Below are positions 53,455 to 62,712 of a stretch of DNA of 64,000 bases, piece by piece. The stretch is from Azoarcus sp. L1K30 (GTDB lineage: Bacteria; Pseudomonadota; Gammaproteobacteria; Burkholderiales; Rhodocyclaceae), in the NCBI RefSeq assembly GCF_018122735.1, contig NZ_JAGRRD010000001.1, positions 1,141,622 through 1,205,621 on the forward strand, in the 5' to 3' direction. A model generated the notes under the pieces. That model did not search any database. It had not been told where the DNA came from and worked only from the letters and a program-made list of their open reading frames with translations. A program made the translations under genes and the position numbers. Numbering within the stretch: position 1 is the first letter of the stretch; each line of letters begins with the position of its first letter.

Positions 53455-54381
53455 TCAGCGCTGTGGGTGGTGTTCGATCCAGTGACGCGCGACATCCACG
53501 CGGCGGCATACCCACACGCGATCATGCTTCTCGATGTGGTCTAGGAAACGCTGCAGCGCACGGAAACGCCCCGGACGACCGAGCAGGCGGCAGTGCATGC
53601 CCACACTCATCATGGCCGGACGTTCTTCGCCTTCGGCGTACATCACGTCGAAGGCGTCGCGCAGGTACTCGAAGAACTCGTCGCCGTGGGAGAAGCCCTG
53701 CGGCAGCGAGAAGCGCATGTCGTTGGTGTCGAGCGTGTAGGGAACGATCAGATGCGGCGTGGTGCTACCGTCGGTTTTCTCGACCTGGGTCCAGAACGGC
53801 AGATCGTCGCCGTAGTAGTCGGAGTCGTACAGAAAGCCGCCGTAGTCCGCGACCAGGCGCCGGGTGTTCGGGGAGTCGCGGCCGGTATACCAGCCCAGCG
53901 CACGTTCGCCGGTCAGGCGCTCGATGATCTCCATGCCGATTCGCATGTGCTCGCGCTCGGTGGCTTCATCCACACTCTGGTAATGGATCCAGCGCCAACC
54001 GTGGCAGGCGATCTCGTGTCCAAGTTCGCGAAAGGCAGCGGTCAGCTCGGGATGACGTTCGAGGGCCATCGACACACCGAACACCGTCAAGGGCAGGCCG
54101 CGACGCTCGAACTCACGCAGGATGCGCCATACGCCTACCCGCGAGCCGTATTCGTAAATGCCTTCCATCGACATGTGGCGCTCGGGGTAGCTGGCCGCGT
54201 TGAACAACTCTGACAGAAACTGCTCGCTGCCGGTGTCGCCATGGAGCACGCAGTTCTCTCCGCCCTCCTCGTAGTTCAGCACGAACTGTACCGCCACCCG
54301 GGACTGACCCGGCCAGTTGGCATGCGGCGGGTTGCGACCGTAGCCGATAAGGTCGCGGGGGTAGTTCGAATCAGGCTTCAT
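53455..54381 (-). CDS. puuE: Allantoinase, polysaccharide-deacetylase type
   Basis: 308-residue NodB-fold allantoinase that hydrolyses allantoin to allantoate. The N-terminus DLIGYGRNPPHANWPGQSRV and the motifs VQFVLNYEEGGENCVLHGD, ERHMSMEGIYEYGSRVGVWR and HEIACHGWRWIHYQ are diagnostic; PuuE lacks the metal dependence of classical AllB. GGAGAAC precedes the ATG at 54381. It heads the 3' end of the minus-strand ureide cluster, directly after the permease gene. Confidence 0.94.
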   Translation of the reverse strand: MKPDSNYPRDLIGYGRNPPHANWPGQSRVAVQFVLNYEEGGENCVLHGDTGSEQFLSELFNAASYPERHMSMEGIYEYGSRVGVWRILREFERRGLPLTVFGVSMALERHPELTAAFRELGHEIACHGWRWIHYQSVDEATEREHMRIGMEIIERLTGERALGWYTGRDSPNTRRLVADYGGFLYDSDYYGDDLPFWTQVEKTDGSTTPHLIVPYTLDTNDMRFSLPQGFSHGDEFFEYLRDAFDVMYAEGEERPAMMSVGMHCRLLGRPGRFRALQRFLDHIEKHDRVWVCRRVDVARHWIEHHPQR

Positions 54382-54441
54382 GACGGGTTCTCCACGCACA
54401 CCGGCAGCAGTGCCCCTTCAGGGCACCTGCACGTCGGCAGA

Positions 54442-55827
54442 TCAGTTTTCGCAGAAGCGCTTGCAAGCGCGCCAGTTCTTCATCAACAACCAGTAGCTGA
54501 GGCCGGCTGGCACCAGGCTGGCATACCAGGATACCGAGGAGAAGCTCAGCGCAACGCCAGCGCCGATGAGCGAGGCCACGATGCCGGCGTAGTTCACGCC
54601 ACGATAAGGGCCGTTCTCATCGTACAGCTTGCCCAGATCGAGTGTGCGCCGGCGGATGATGTAGTAATCGACGACCAGTACCGCGAAGATCGGCCCCAGG
54701 AATGCCGAATAGGTCTGCACAAAAATCTGCAGGCCGGCTGCGGACTCATCCTTGACCAGTTCCCACGGAAAGGTGCCGAAGGCGAGCAGCCCCACGATGA
54801 TCGCCGAACTGCGAAACGACAGCTTGAACACGTCCATCAGCACATAGGTTGGCGGCACCACGTTGTTGAGCACGTTGGTGGTGACCTGCGCGAAGGTGAT
54901 GAAGAGCAGCGTCGCAATCAGCAGCGGCTTGTTGTCGACCGCGCTGGAGAACACCTGGATCGGATCGGCCACACCGGTCGCACCCGATACCATCAGCCCG
55001 ATCAGCCCCATGAACAAGGTGCAGGGCAGGATGGACATGGCGTAGATCGTGGTCAGGGGCGCACGGCGCACGCCCTTCTCAAGCTCGCGTGCATAGTCGC
55101 TGACGTTGAGCATCATGGTGCTGTAGATGCCGAGGAAGAGCATGGTCGCGCCCCAGAACGGCAGCCCCCAGGTGCCTTCGATGTTGACCAGCCGTTCGGT
55201 GATGACATCGCCGTACTTTTCGATGACACTGAAGAACATGTAGGTCAGCGACACCAGGATGAAGCCGCTGCCGATATTCTCCAGCCACTTGATGCCCTGA
55301 AAACCGAGCACTGACAGGCCGATCTGCAGGAACTGGAACACGACGAACCAGAACACCAGATTGTCGAAGCCGAACAGGGAAGCCGATACCGCGTTGAGCG
55401 CCCCTGCCCCGACCCAGCTCTGAAAGCCATACCAGACGATGGCCGGCACTGCCCGCACCAGCCCCGGAAACTTGGTTCCGGAAAAACCGAAGGCCGAGCG
55501 CGCCTGCACCACGAAGGGAATGCCGTATTTGTAGCCCGCGGCGCCGTTGATGGCCAGCGCGATACCGATCACGAAGCAGCCGACCGCAATGGCAACGGTG
55601 GCCTGCAACAGATTCAGCGTACCGACGATACTCGAGCCCATGGCGAAGGTGCCGATTGACACACAACCGCCGAACCACGCCAGCAGATAAGACCACTTGC
55701 CCATGATGCGGGTCTGCTGCGGTGCCAGTGACTCTTCGCCCAGACCCTTGGCATGGTCGGTCGTATCCGTGGGCACGCTGCCCGCCTGCAGGCCGGGGGC
55801 ACGGATCGCCTCGGTATTGCTTGTCAT
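54442..55827 (-). CDS. NCS1-family nucleobase/allantoin permease
   Basis: 461-residue cation symporter with 12 helices. Typical NCS1 features are the N-terminal AWFGGCVSIGTFAMGSSIV, the substrate helix IPFVVQARSAFGFSGTKFPG, AIVWYGFQSWVGAGALNAVS and a later NVLNNVVPPTYVLMDVFKL. The start ATG at 55827 has AGGAG seven bases upstream. Gene context (allantoinase on one side, racemase on the other) suggests allantoin, hydantoin or urate import; NCS1 specificity cannot be read reliably from sequence. Confidence 0.9.
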   Translation of the reverse strand: MTSNTEAIRAPGLQAGSVPTDTTDHAKGLGEESLAPQQTRIMGKWSYLLAWFGGCVSIGTFAMGSSIVGTLNLLQATVAIAVGCFVIGIALAINGAAGYKYGIPFVVQARSAFGFSGTKFPGLVRAVPAIVWYGFQSWVGAGALNAVSASLFGFDNLVFWFVVFQFLQIGLSVLGFQGIKWLENIGSGFILVSLTYMFFSVIEKYGDVITERLVNIEGTWGLPFWGATMLFLGIYSTMMLNVSDYARELEKGVRRAPLTTIYAMSILPCTLFMGLIGLMVSGATGVADPIQVFSSAVDNKPLLIATLLFITFAQVTTNVLNNVVPPTYVLMDVFKLSFRSSAIIVGLLAFGTFPWELVKDESAAGLQIFVQTYSAFLGPIFAVLVVDYYIIRRRTLDLGKLYDENGPYRGVNYAGIVASLIGAGVALSFSSVSWYASLVPAGLSYWLLMKNWRACKRFCEN

Positions 55828-55921
55828 GGTCAATCTCCTTTGTCTGTCGGGTTTGCGGTGCGCGCACCGCGAGGTCTCACGCTTGCGACGCCACTGTTCT
55901 GTGCAGGGCTATCGCCGATGT

Positions 55922-56653
55922 TCATGCGCTCAGGTAATCAAAGCGCCCGGTGAATTGCTTCGGGCGCGGGAAGGCGAGATCGCCGTGCTTGCTCGTTCTC
56001 AACCCAAGTCCGACGAGGGATTCGGCCAGCTTCACGGCCGCGGTCACGCCCTCGACGATCGGCAAGCCGACCGCGTCTCGGATCTGCTCGGTCAGGTCGG
56101 CCATGCCGCCACAACCGAGCACGATCGCGCCGACACCGTCTTCATCACGCGCCCGGCGGCACTCTTCGATGATGCGCTCGAGCGCACAGGCGCCGTCATC
56201 CTCCAGATCGAGCACCGGGACTTCTGCCGCCCGAACGCGCCGGCAGTGGTGGGCAAAACCATAGCTCTGCAGCAGATGCTCGGCGATGATGCAGGTGCGA
56301 CCGAGCGTGGTCACGATCGAGAAGCGCGTGCTGATCAGGGTGGCGAGATGAAAAGCCGCTTCGGCAATGCCGATGACCGGCGCACGGGTCAGCTCGCGGG
56401 CGGCGAGCAGGCCGGGGTCGCCAAAACACGCGATGATGTAGGCATCGATGTTCTCCTTCTCGCCGCGGCGGATCTCCTCGAGTACGCCGACCGCGCTGAT
56501 CGCCTCGTCGAAGTGGCTTTCGATCGATACCGGACCCGCGAGTGGATTGCAGGCCGAGGTCCGCGTACCGGCTGCGGCCACCCGCAGGGCTGCTTCACCG
56601 ATCTTCGCGGTCATGCTCGCCGTGGTGTTAGGGTTGATGAGCCTGATATGCAT
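55922..56653 (-). CDS. Asp/Glu/hydantoin racemase family, probable allantoin racemase
   Basis: 243-residue racemase. It begins MHIRLINPNTTASMTAKIGE; the paired catalytic Cys residues are visible in IIACFGDPGLLAAREL and VLGCGGMADLTEQ. Family members (HyuA, HpxA) interconvert hydantoin or allantoin enantiomers, so this would let the pathway use both forms made by spontaneous decay. It lies between the GntR regulator and the permease, same strand. Confidence 0.88.
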   Translation of the reverse strand: MHIRLINPNTTASMTAKIGEAALRVAAAGTRTSACNPLAGPVSIESHFDEAISAVGVLEEIRRGEKENIDAYIIACFGDPGLLAARELTRAPVIGIAEAAFHLATLISTRFSIVTTLGRTCIIAEHLLQSYGFAHHCRRVRAAEVPVLDLEDDGACALERIIEECRRARDEDGVGAIVLGCGGMADLTEQIRDAVGLPIVEGVTAAVKLAESLVGLGLRTSKHGDLAFPRPKQFTGRFDYLSA

Positions 56654-56706
56654 CTGCTGCTATTCTCCTGAATGTTTCATGTCCGCAGGTTGATGGGCGT
56701 TGTCGA

Positions 56707-57468
56707 TCAGCGTTGACGGCGCTGGCGCTGCGCCACGTCATCGAGAATTCGGCGCAGGTCGGGCGCTGCAGGATTTTCTTCGAGCAGCACGACGCTGCGC
56801 TCCACTTCCCGCAAGTGGCGCTCCGTCCACTCGCGCGCACCCTCGGCATCGCCCGCCGCAATCAGATCGAGCACGTCGTGGTGCTCGGTATGGCGGCAAC
56901 TGCCCGACATTGGCGAGCCATAGGTGGCAATCACCAGCGACGAGCGCGAAACCAGTCCGGCGAGAATGTCGCTGATGGTGTCGTTGCCGGACAGGCGGAT
57001 CAGCGCAACGTGGAACTCGCCCGACAGAAAGATGGATTCGCGGCGATCGCCGCGCGCTTCGGCCTCCTGCTCACGCCGCACAATGTCACGCAACTCGTCG
57101 AGCTTTGCGGGCGTCGCCCGGGCCACTACCTGCGCAATAGCACCGCACTCCACGATGCGACGCGCGGCGAAAATATCCCGCGCCTCCTTGACCGTTGGCT
57201 GTGCCACGGTGGCGCCGCGGTTCAGACGGATGTCGACCAGACGTTCGTAGGCCAGGCGCTGAAGCACCTTGCGGATACTGGTGCGGCTGACGGCAAAGGC
57301 CTCGGCCAGCGTATCTTCCGGCAGCTTGGTTCCGGGCTCGAGATGGTTCTCGACGATGGCCGCGTAAAGGTTGCGGTAGATCGCCTCATCGCGCCCGCTA
57401 CCGGTCACGGTCTCTTCACCCTGAAGCGCCCCCAGATCAATCGGCGATCGTTTCTTGTTCAAGTCCAC
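56707..57468 (-). CDS. GntR-family (FadR/FCD) regulator of ureide catabolism
   Basis: About 250-residue regulator. The winged HTH (about 25-95) has EAIYRNLYAAIVENHLEPGT, KLPEDTLAEAFAVSRTSIRK and VLQRLAYERLVDIRLNRGAT. The C-terminal FCD domain keeps the metal-binding Asp/His residues (GEFHVALIRLSGN, HTEHHDVLDLIAAGDAEGAR). The start is ambiguous: GTG 57468 or TTG 57462 (GGAG eight bases upstream of the TTG) fit better than ATG 57546, which lies inside the operator palindrome. Divergently placed to allantoicase and upstream of the racemase/permease/allantoinase genes, it probably represses both units until an ureide is present. Confidence 0.85.
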   Translation of the reverse strand: MDLNKKRSPIDLGALQGEETVTGSGRDEAIYRNLYAAIVENHLEPGTKLPEDTLAEAFAVSRTSIRKVLQRLAYERLVDIRLNRGATVAQPTVKEARDIFAARRIVECGAIAQVVARATPAKLDELRDIVRREQEAEARGDRRESIFLSGEFHVALIRLSGNDTISDILAGLVSRSSLVIATYGSPMSGSCRHTEHHDVLDLIAAGDAEGAREWTERHLREVERSVVLLEENPAAPDLRRILDDVAQRQRRQR

Positions 57469-57533
57469 ATCTCCATCGCGAACGGTCAAGTCCTCGGAGG
57501 ACTTCCTTGTCGAACAAAGTGTAGAGTCAGTTT

Positions 57534-57559
57534 GTACACAAAACAATATTTTTGTGTAC
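57534..57559. promoter_or_regulatory. Operator palindrome for the GntR regulator
   Basis: Perfect 10-bp arms GTACACAAAA (57534-57543) and TTTTGTGTAC (57550-57559) with a six-base AT spacer. It sits just upstream of the GntR gene in the divergent promoter region. Confidence 0.65.
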
Positions 57560-57993
57560 TCAATTTAACATTGAACTTGATTGAACAGACACCGACTGTC
57601 CTTGCGCTCCAAACACGCACCACCATGGACGTTTTCCCGCATTAATTCGGTGCGCCTGCACCGCAAGCAGGCGTTCATTGATGATCTTTGCGCCGCACTC
57701 GACCCGCCCGTGCCATTGGCGCAAAATACCTTTGCGCACGCATCGGCCTACTGTCCCGCCTGTGTCTCAATGAACTCCAGGCCTTCAGCAAAACTTTTTC
57801 GTATACAATTTTATTTACGCATAAATACAATACAGCCGTTACGCACTTGCACCGCAGTCGGTCCGAAACGGCTCACGCAGGGCACACATGGCGTACCGGC
57901 CCGCCATGTGCGGATGGCGGCATCAGCAGGTGCAGCACTCCCCACGATCAAGCACAGGGCGTCCACGGACCCCAAACAGAGGAGATTTCATCG
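57560..57993. other. Divergent regulatory region and allantoicase leader
   Basis: About 430 bases without a supported gene. An AT-rich patch at 57795-57830 holds GTATACAATTTTATTT and a partly mirrored ATAAATAC, plausible promoter and second operator elements for allantoicase. AGAGGAG at the right edge is the allantoicase RBS. Confidence 0.5.
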
Positions 57994-59040
57994 ATGGCCA
58001 GTCACACCCCCGGCGCCCCCGTCTTCGCTCAACCTGCCGATCTGCCCGAGTGGGCGCTTCGCTCGGTCGATCTCGCCAGCACTCGACTGGGGGCGAAGGC
58101 GCTGTTCGCTTCCGACGATTTCTTTGCCGAAGTCGCCCGCATGCTCAACCCCGAGCCGGCGCAGTTCGTGCCCGGCAAGTTCGACACCAACGGCAAGTGG
58201 ATGGATGGCTGGGAGTCGCGTCGCAAGCGCGTGGCAGGCCACGACTGGGCGCTGCTCAGGCTCGGCGTGAAGGGCGTGATCCGCGGTTTCGACGTCGATA
58301 CCAGCCACTTCACCGGCAACTACCCGCCGGCGGTCTCGATCGAGGCCTGCGTATCCGGTTCCGACGATGTCGAGGTGCTCAAGGCGGCGAGCTGGACCGA
58401 AATCCTGCCGGCAACGCCGCTCGGGCCGAACGCCCACCACCTGCTCGAATGCGCGAGCGACGCGGCGTGGACGCACCTGCGGGTCAACATCTTCCCCGAC
58501 GGCGGCATTGCCCGCCTGCGGGTGTATGGCCGCCCGGTGGGAGGGCTGGAGAATGCTGCGCCTGACACGCTGGTCGATCTGGTGGCGATGGAAAACGGCG
58601 GACGTGCGGTGTCGTGGAACGACGCGAGCTTCGGCTCATCGGCCGCTGCACTGATGCTGCCCGGCTCCGGCAAGAATATGGGCGATGGCTGGGAGACCCG
58701 CCGCCGCCGCGAGCCCGGCAACGACTGGTGCGTGCTCGAACTGGGCGCGCCCGGCACGATCGAGAAGATCGAGGTCGACACTGCCTTCTTCAAGGGCAAC
58801 TTCCCCGACCGCTGCTCGGTACAGGCAGCATTCGTGACCGGTGGCACCGACCGTTCGATCACCACCGAGAGCATGTTCTGGCACACCCTGCTACCCGAGC
58901 AGAAGCTGTCGGCGGATGCGCTCCACAGCTATGTCGACGAGCTGGTGAAGCTCGGCCCGGTGAGCCATGTGCGCTTCAACATCTTCCCCGACGGTGGCGT
59001 GTCGCGCCTGCGTCTGTGGGGCAAGGTCACAGCGAAGTAG
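57994..59040 (+). CDS. alc: Allantoicase
   Basis: 348-residue enzyme that splits allantoate to ureidoglycolate and urea. Two tandem galactose-binding-like allantoicase domains are visible as internal repeats: [20 protein letters not shown] / [40 protein letters not shown] / [20 protein letters not shown], and [19 protein letters not shown] / [19 protein letters not shown]. The ATG at 57994 has AGAGGAG upstream; a longer frame upstream is not coding. It is followed by allA after 14 bases. Confidence 0.96.
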   Translation: MASHTPGAPVFAQPADLPEWALRSVDLASTRLGAKALFASDDFFAEVARMLNPEPAQFVPGKFDTNGKWMDGWESRRKRVAGHDWALLRLGVKGVIRGFDVDTSHFTGNYPPAVSIEACVSGSDDVEVLKAASWTEILPATPLGPNAHHLLECASDAAWTHLRVNIFPDGGIARLRVYGRPVGGLENAAPDTLVDLVAMENGGRAVSWNDASFGSSAAALMLPGSGKNMGDGWETRRRREPGNDWCVLELGAPGTIEKIEVDTAFFKGNFPDRCSVQAAFVTGGTDRSITTESMFWHTLLPEQKLSADALHSYVDELVKLGPVSHVRFNIFPDGGVSRLRLWGKVTAK

Positions 59041-59054
59041 GCGTGGACTGCATC

Positions 59055-59579
59055 ATGCCCCGCTCCCTTTCCGTGCTGCCCTTGCAGGTCGAGCCCCTCA
59101 GCCGCGAGGCCTTCGCGCCTTTCGGCGAGGTCATCGAAGCCAGCGACGCCGTGACGCGCTTCACCATCAACGCCGGCAACACCGAGCGTTATCACGATCT
59201 GGCGAACATCGAACCCGGTGCCGACGGCCGCGCGATCGTGTCCATCTTCCGCGGCCAGCCGCGCGCGCTGCCTTTTCGGGTCGAGATGATGGAGCGCCAT
59301 CCGCTGGCGAGCCAGGCCTTCATCCCGATGTCGGGCAAGCCCTACCTGGTGGTGGTGGCACCCGCGGGCGAGGTGCCGACGGCCGCGCAGCTGCGGGTAT
59401 TCTTGGCGCGTGGCGATCAGGGGGTGAACTACGCTACTGGCGTCTGGCACCACCCACTGCTCGCCCTTGGCGACGTGTGCGACTTCCTGGTGATCGACCG
59501 CGCCGGGCCGGGGCACAACTGCGACGAGATCCGACTCGACTGCGCCGGACTCATCGACAGCGCGGACGCTTCAATCTAG
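59055..59579 (+). CDS. allA: Ureidoglycolate lyase
   Basis: 174-residue cupin that converts ureidoglycolate to glyoxylate and urea. It has [24 protein letters not shown]-like [37 protein letters not shown] and the metal/substrate motif [16 protein letters not shown]. It starts at ATG 59055, 14 bases after the allantoicase stop; an in-frame GTG at 59043 is an alternative. It completes the route from allantoin to glyoxylate. Confidence 0.94.
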   Translation: MPRSLSVLPLQVEPLSREAFAPFGEVIEASDAVTRFTINAGNTERYHDLANIEPGADGRAIVSIFRGQPRALPFRVEMMERHPLASQAFIPMSGKPYLVVVAPAGEVPTAAQLRVFLARGDQGVNYATGVWHHPLLALGDVCDFLVIDRAGPGHNCDEIRLDCAGLIDSADASI

Positions 59580-59586
59580 ACGGCAT

Positions 59587-59620
59587 CGCCACGCGTCCAG
59601 CGCACTCCGGGCGCGTGGCG
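59587..59620. terminator. Hairpin between convergent allA and the EamA gene
   Basis: A 9-bp stem CGCCACGCG (59587-59595) with CGCGTGGCG (59612-59620), seven bases after the allA stop. It lacks a T-run. Confidence 0.5.
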
Positions 59621-59640
59621 GGCCTGCCCTCACCCGGACC

Positions 59641-60534
59641 TCAAGCCTTTCGCCGGGCTTGCAGCAAGGGCCACAGGCTGGTCAGCGCCAGTGCCATCAC
59701 GATCAGCGCCATGCCGGAGAATTCTCCCGTGCTCGGCCGCTCACCCAGCTCGATCCAGCCCGCGAGTGCGCCGATCAGCGGGATGCCGAGCGCCGACAGT
59801 CCGGCCACGCCGGCAGGCAGATTTTGCAGCACGTAGAGCCACAGCAGCCATGCGAGACCTGTGGCGAACACCGCATTGAAAAACAGGGCGCCAAAGAAGT
59901 ACGGTGTCGGATCGATCGGCCGCGACGGCACCAGCACGGCCACCACACACAGCGCAAGGGCGCCGAACAGCATCTGCCAGGCGGTCATCGACAGCAGGTC
60001 GAAGTCATGGTCGCGCCGCATGCGCTTGGCCACCACCGTCGACAGCGCCCAGGTCAGACCACCGCCGACACCCAGCACATTGCCCATCACGCTGCCTGTC
60101 ATCGACCAGGGGTCAAGAATGAGCGCCAGCCCGAACGCCGCCACCGCGGTCGCAATCCACTGCACGCCACGTACGCGCTCACCAAGCAGCCACCACGCCA
60201 GCGGCATCAGCCAGAACGGCATGGTGTAGACCAGTATGGCTGTCTTGCCCGCACCGCCACTGACCAGCGCCCACTGAATCAATGCAGTAAACGTCGCCGT
60301 CTGCAACAGTCCGAGCAGCAGCAACTGGCGCGGCGCCACCGGACGCAGTGGCCGGCGTGAGATCAGCACCACGATGAACAGCGCTACCGCGGCAAGCAGT
60401 GTACGGATGGCGGAAAAATCGAAGGGATCGACGTAGCGGATCACCTGCTTCATCACCACCCAGTTGTAGCCCCAGATCAGCGACATCAACAGCAGCGCCA
60501 TGGCTGCCAGTCTGGCAGGACGAACCGAAAGCAT
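59641..60534 (-). CDS. EamA/DMT-family transporter
   Basis: 297-residue inner-membrane protein with ten helices in two EamA repeats (LLLMSLIWGYNWVVMKQVI in the first, GNVLGVGGGLTWALSTVVAK in the second). Members export amino acids, nucleobases or other metabolites. The start at 60534 (MLSVRPARL) marks the natural N-terminus; the frame extends upstream without coding character. It converges on allA, so a role in the ureide pathway is not implied. Confidence 0.87.
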   Translation of the reverse strand: MLSVRPARLAAMALLLMSLIWGYNWVVMKQVIRYVDPFDFSAIRTLLAAVALFIVVLISRRPLRPVAPRQLLLLGLLQTATFTALIQWALVSGGAGKTAILVYTMPFWLMPLAWWLLGERVRGVQWIATAVAAFGLALILDPWSMTGSVMGNVLGVGGGLTWALSTVVAKRMRRDHDFDLLSMTAWQMLFGALALCVVAVLVPSRPIDPTPYFFGALFFNAVFATGLAWLLWLYVLQNLPAGVAGLSALGIPLIGALAGWIELGERPSTGEFSGMALIVMALALTSLWPLLQARRKA

Positions 60535-60894
60535 TACATTACTCGCAAGAGCGGCGGACGCCCGCACATCAAACACAACCCGGGTCCGCTGAAAAAGGAA
60601 AGCCGGCACACGGCCGGCGCAGGAGATATCGTGTCTAGCATATCGAAAACGAGGCCCCAACGCCCATGACACTTTGACCGCGGAGCGCCGAGCCAGATGA
60701 CGCAGTGCGCTCCTTCGCCGATGAGGCCCAGCTTGCCCACAATGCAGTGACCTGACACCGTATCAACGCCTATGCTGCATACCGTGCCTTGCGATCATGC
60801 GCTGGGGAGTGTGCGGGCGCATGTCCGAACCGCCTGCCGACAGACTGGGATTGCGCGCGCAAGCCCACACGCACTTGAATGAGAAATCTGGACC
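60535..60894. other. Divergent intergenic region, EamA and hydroxypyruvate isomerase
   Basis: 360 bases without a supported gene. A GC-rich hairpin GCCGGC-ACACG-GCCGGC (60602-60618) is followed on the minus strand by TTTCCTTTTTC, which looks like a terminator or attenuator in the EamA leader. Confidence 0.45.
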
Positions 60895-61674
60895 ATGCCC
60901 AAGTTCACCGCCAATATCACCCTGCTGTTCAATGAGCACGACTTTCTGGACCGCTTCCAGGCTGCCGCCGATGCGGGATTCGAGGGCGTCGAATTTCAGT
61001 TTCCGTATGCCTTCGACAAGGACGCGGTCGCTGAGCGACTTGATAGCAGCGGCCTTCCACTGGTGCTGCACAACCTGCCCGCCGGAGACTGGGCTGCGGG
61101 CGAACGCGGCATTGCCTGCCATCCGGGGCGCACAGGCGAGTTCCAGGACGGCGTCGGGCTGGCCATCGACTATGCGCGCGCGCTCGGCTGCAAGCAGTTG
61201 AACTGCCTTGCCGGCATGGCGCCGGCCGGGGTTGCCGAAGACACCCTGCGCGCCACATTCGTACACAACCTGCGGTTCGCGGCGGCTCAACTCGAGCGGG
61301 CCGGCCTCCGACTGCTGATCGAACCGATCAACACCTTCGACATCCCGGGCTTTTACCTGAACCGCACCCGACAGGCACTCGACATCATCGACGAGGTCGG
61401 CGCCGACAATCTCTATCTGCAGTACGACATCTACCATGCCCAGCGAATGGAGGGCGAACTCGCCAATACCATCGCCCACGCCCTGCCCCGCATTGCCCAC
61501 ATGCAGCTGGCCGATACGCCCGGACGCCACGAACCGGGCAGCGGCGAGATCAATTTCCGCTGGCTGCTGCGGCACATCGATCAGCTCGGCTACGCGGGCT
61601 GGATCGGCTGCGAATACCTTCCCGCTGCAGGCACGGTGGCGGGCCTGGGCTGGATTCCGCGGCTTGCTGGCTGA
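60895..61674 (+). CDS. hyi: Hydroxypyruvate isomerase family TIM-barrel enzyme
   Basis: 259-residue xylose-isomerase-like barrel. The catalytic Glu143 (IEPINTFDIPGFY), Asp178, Gln204 and Glu240 (GCEYLP) are at the positions known for E. coli Hyi. It would interconvert hydroxypyruvate and tartronate semialdehyde, the step after glyoxylate carboligase in glyoxylate use, and so fits downstream of ureidoglycolate lyase; no gcl is in the window. A sugar-acid (2-oxo-tetronate) isomerase of the same family is the alternative. Confidence 0.88.
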   Translation: MPKFTANITLLFNEHDFLDRFQAAADAGFEGVEFQFPYAFDKDAVAERLDSSGLPLVLHNLPAGDWAAGERGIACHPGRTGEFQDGVGLAIDYARALGCKQLNCLAGMAPAGVAEDTLRATFVHNLRFAAAQLERAGLRLLIEPINTFDIPGFYLNRTRQALDIIDEVGADNLYLQYDIYHAQRMEGELANTIAHALPRIAHMQLADTPGRHEPGSGEINFRWLLRHIDQLGYAGWIGCEYLPAAGTVAGLGWIPRLAG

Positions 61675-61816
61675 TATCGTCCCGCCCGGCGGCTACACTG
61701 CCGACATGTCGACTGCCATGATGAGAACGCTCGACAAGCGGTTGAAGAAAATGCGGCATTTCCCCAGAACAAGCATCCCCGTGCGCCGGCAAACGGCACG
61801 ATAAAGGAGACCTCCC

Positions 61817-62239
61817 ATGCATCACCTTGCGCTCGATGTCGGCTCGTTCCACTTCATCGCCCGTCTGGAAAAAGCGGCCGCACCACATACCTGTGCGGCC
61901 TTCCTGCAGATGCTCCCCTACACCAATCACGTCATCCACTCGCGCTGGAGCGGTGAGGCGGTCTGGGTGCCGATGGGTGATTTCGATACCGGACTGGGAT
62001 TCGAAAACCACACCAACCACCCGTCACGCGGCGATGTCCTGCTCTACCCCGGCGGATTCTCCGAAACCGAAATCCTCTTCGCCTATGGCAGCAGTCAGTT
62101 TGCGAGCAAGATGGGGCAACTGGCGGGCAACCATTTCCTCACCGTGGTAGAGGGCACCGAGCAGTTGATGGAAATGGGCCGCAGCATTCTATGGAAAGGT
62201 GCGCAGACGATCACGTTCTCCGACCTCGGCGAACGCTGA
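61817..62239 (+). CDS. DUF3830 family protein
   Basis: 140-residue cyclophilin-like protein (HLALDVGSFHFIARLEKAAA, PHTCAAFLQMLPYTNHVIHS, RWSGEAVWVPMGDF). The family is common next to hydantoin, allantoin and amide catabolic genes and has no proven activity. AAAGGAGA precedes the ATG. It lies in a plus-strand run with the isomerase and the GlcG-like gene, all probably co-transcribed. Confidence 0.82.
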   Translation: MHHLALDVGSFHFIARLEKAAAPHTCAAFLQMLPYTNHVIHSRWSGEAVWVPMGDFDTGLGFENHTNHPSRGDVLLYPGGFSETEILFAYGSSQFASKMGQLAGNHFLTVVEGTEQLMEMGRSILWKGAQTITFSDLGER

Positions 62240-62285
62240 GGCCCATGACGGCCCCCGCGACACGGTTGCAACTCAGGAGACCCCG

Positions 62286-62699
62286 ATGAAAACGACACAT
62301 ATGTTGACCCTGGATGACGTCAGGCGCATCGCCGCGGCGGCCGAAGCTGAGGCCGTCGCCAACGGCTGGGCGGTGACCATCGCCATCTGCGATGCAGGCG
62401 GACATCCGATGTGGCTGCAGCGCATGGACGGTGCGCCGCTGATGAGCACGACGATCGCGCCGGAGAAGGCGCAGACCTGCGTACTCACCGGCAAGCCGAG
62501 CAAGGTGTACGAGGACATGGTAAACAACGGGCGCTATGCGGCGCTGAGACTGCCGGTCGTGCCGCTCGAAGGCGGCGAACCGATCATCATCGATGGTCTG
62601 GTGATAGGCGCGGTCGGCGTTTCGGGCGTGAAGGCCGGCGAGGATGCGATGGTCGCACGCGCAGGTGTCGCCGCACTCGGCCTGGACGCCGCAAGCTGA
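62286..62699 (+). CDS. GlcG/HbpS (DUF336) family protein, cytoplasmic
   Basis: 137-residue single-domain protein (MLTLDDVRRIAAAAEAEAVA) with AVTIAICDAGGHPMWLQRMD, TTIAPEKAQTCVLTGKPSKV and GAVGVSGVKAGEDAMVARAG. Unlike the copy at 44922-45413 it has no signal peptide. GlcG is a gene of the glycolate/glyoxylate operon in E. coli, matching the glyoxylate-producing context. GGAG precedes the ATG. Confidence 0.85.
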   Translation: MKTTHMLTLDDVRRIAAAAEAEAVANGWAVTIAICDAGGHPMWLQRMDGAPLMSTTIAPEKAQTCVLTGKPSKVYEDMVNNGRYAALRLPVVPLEGGEPIIIDGLVIGAVGVSGVKAGEDAMVARAGVAALGLDAAS

Positions 62700-62712
62700 G
62701 TCCGCGCCGCCC

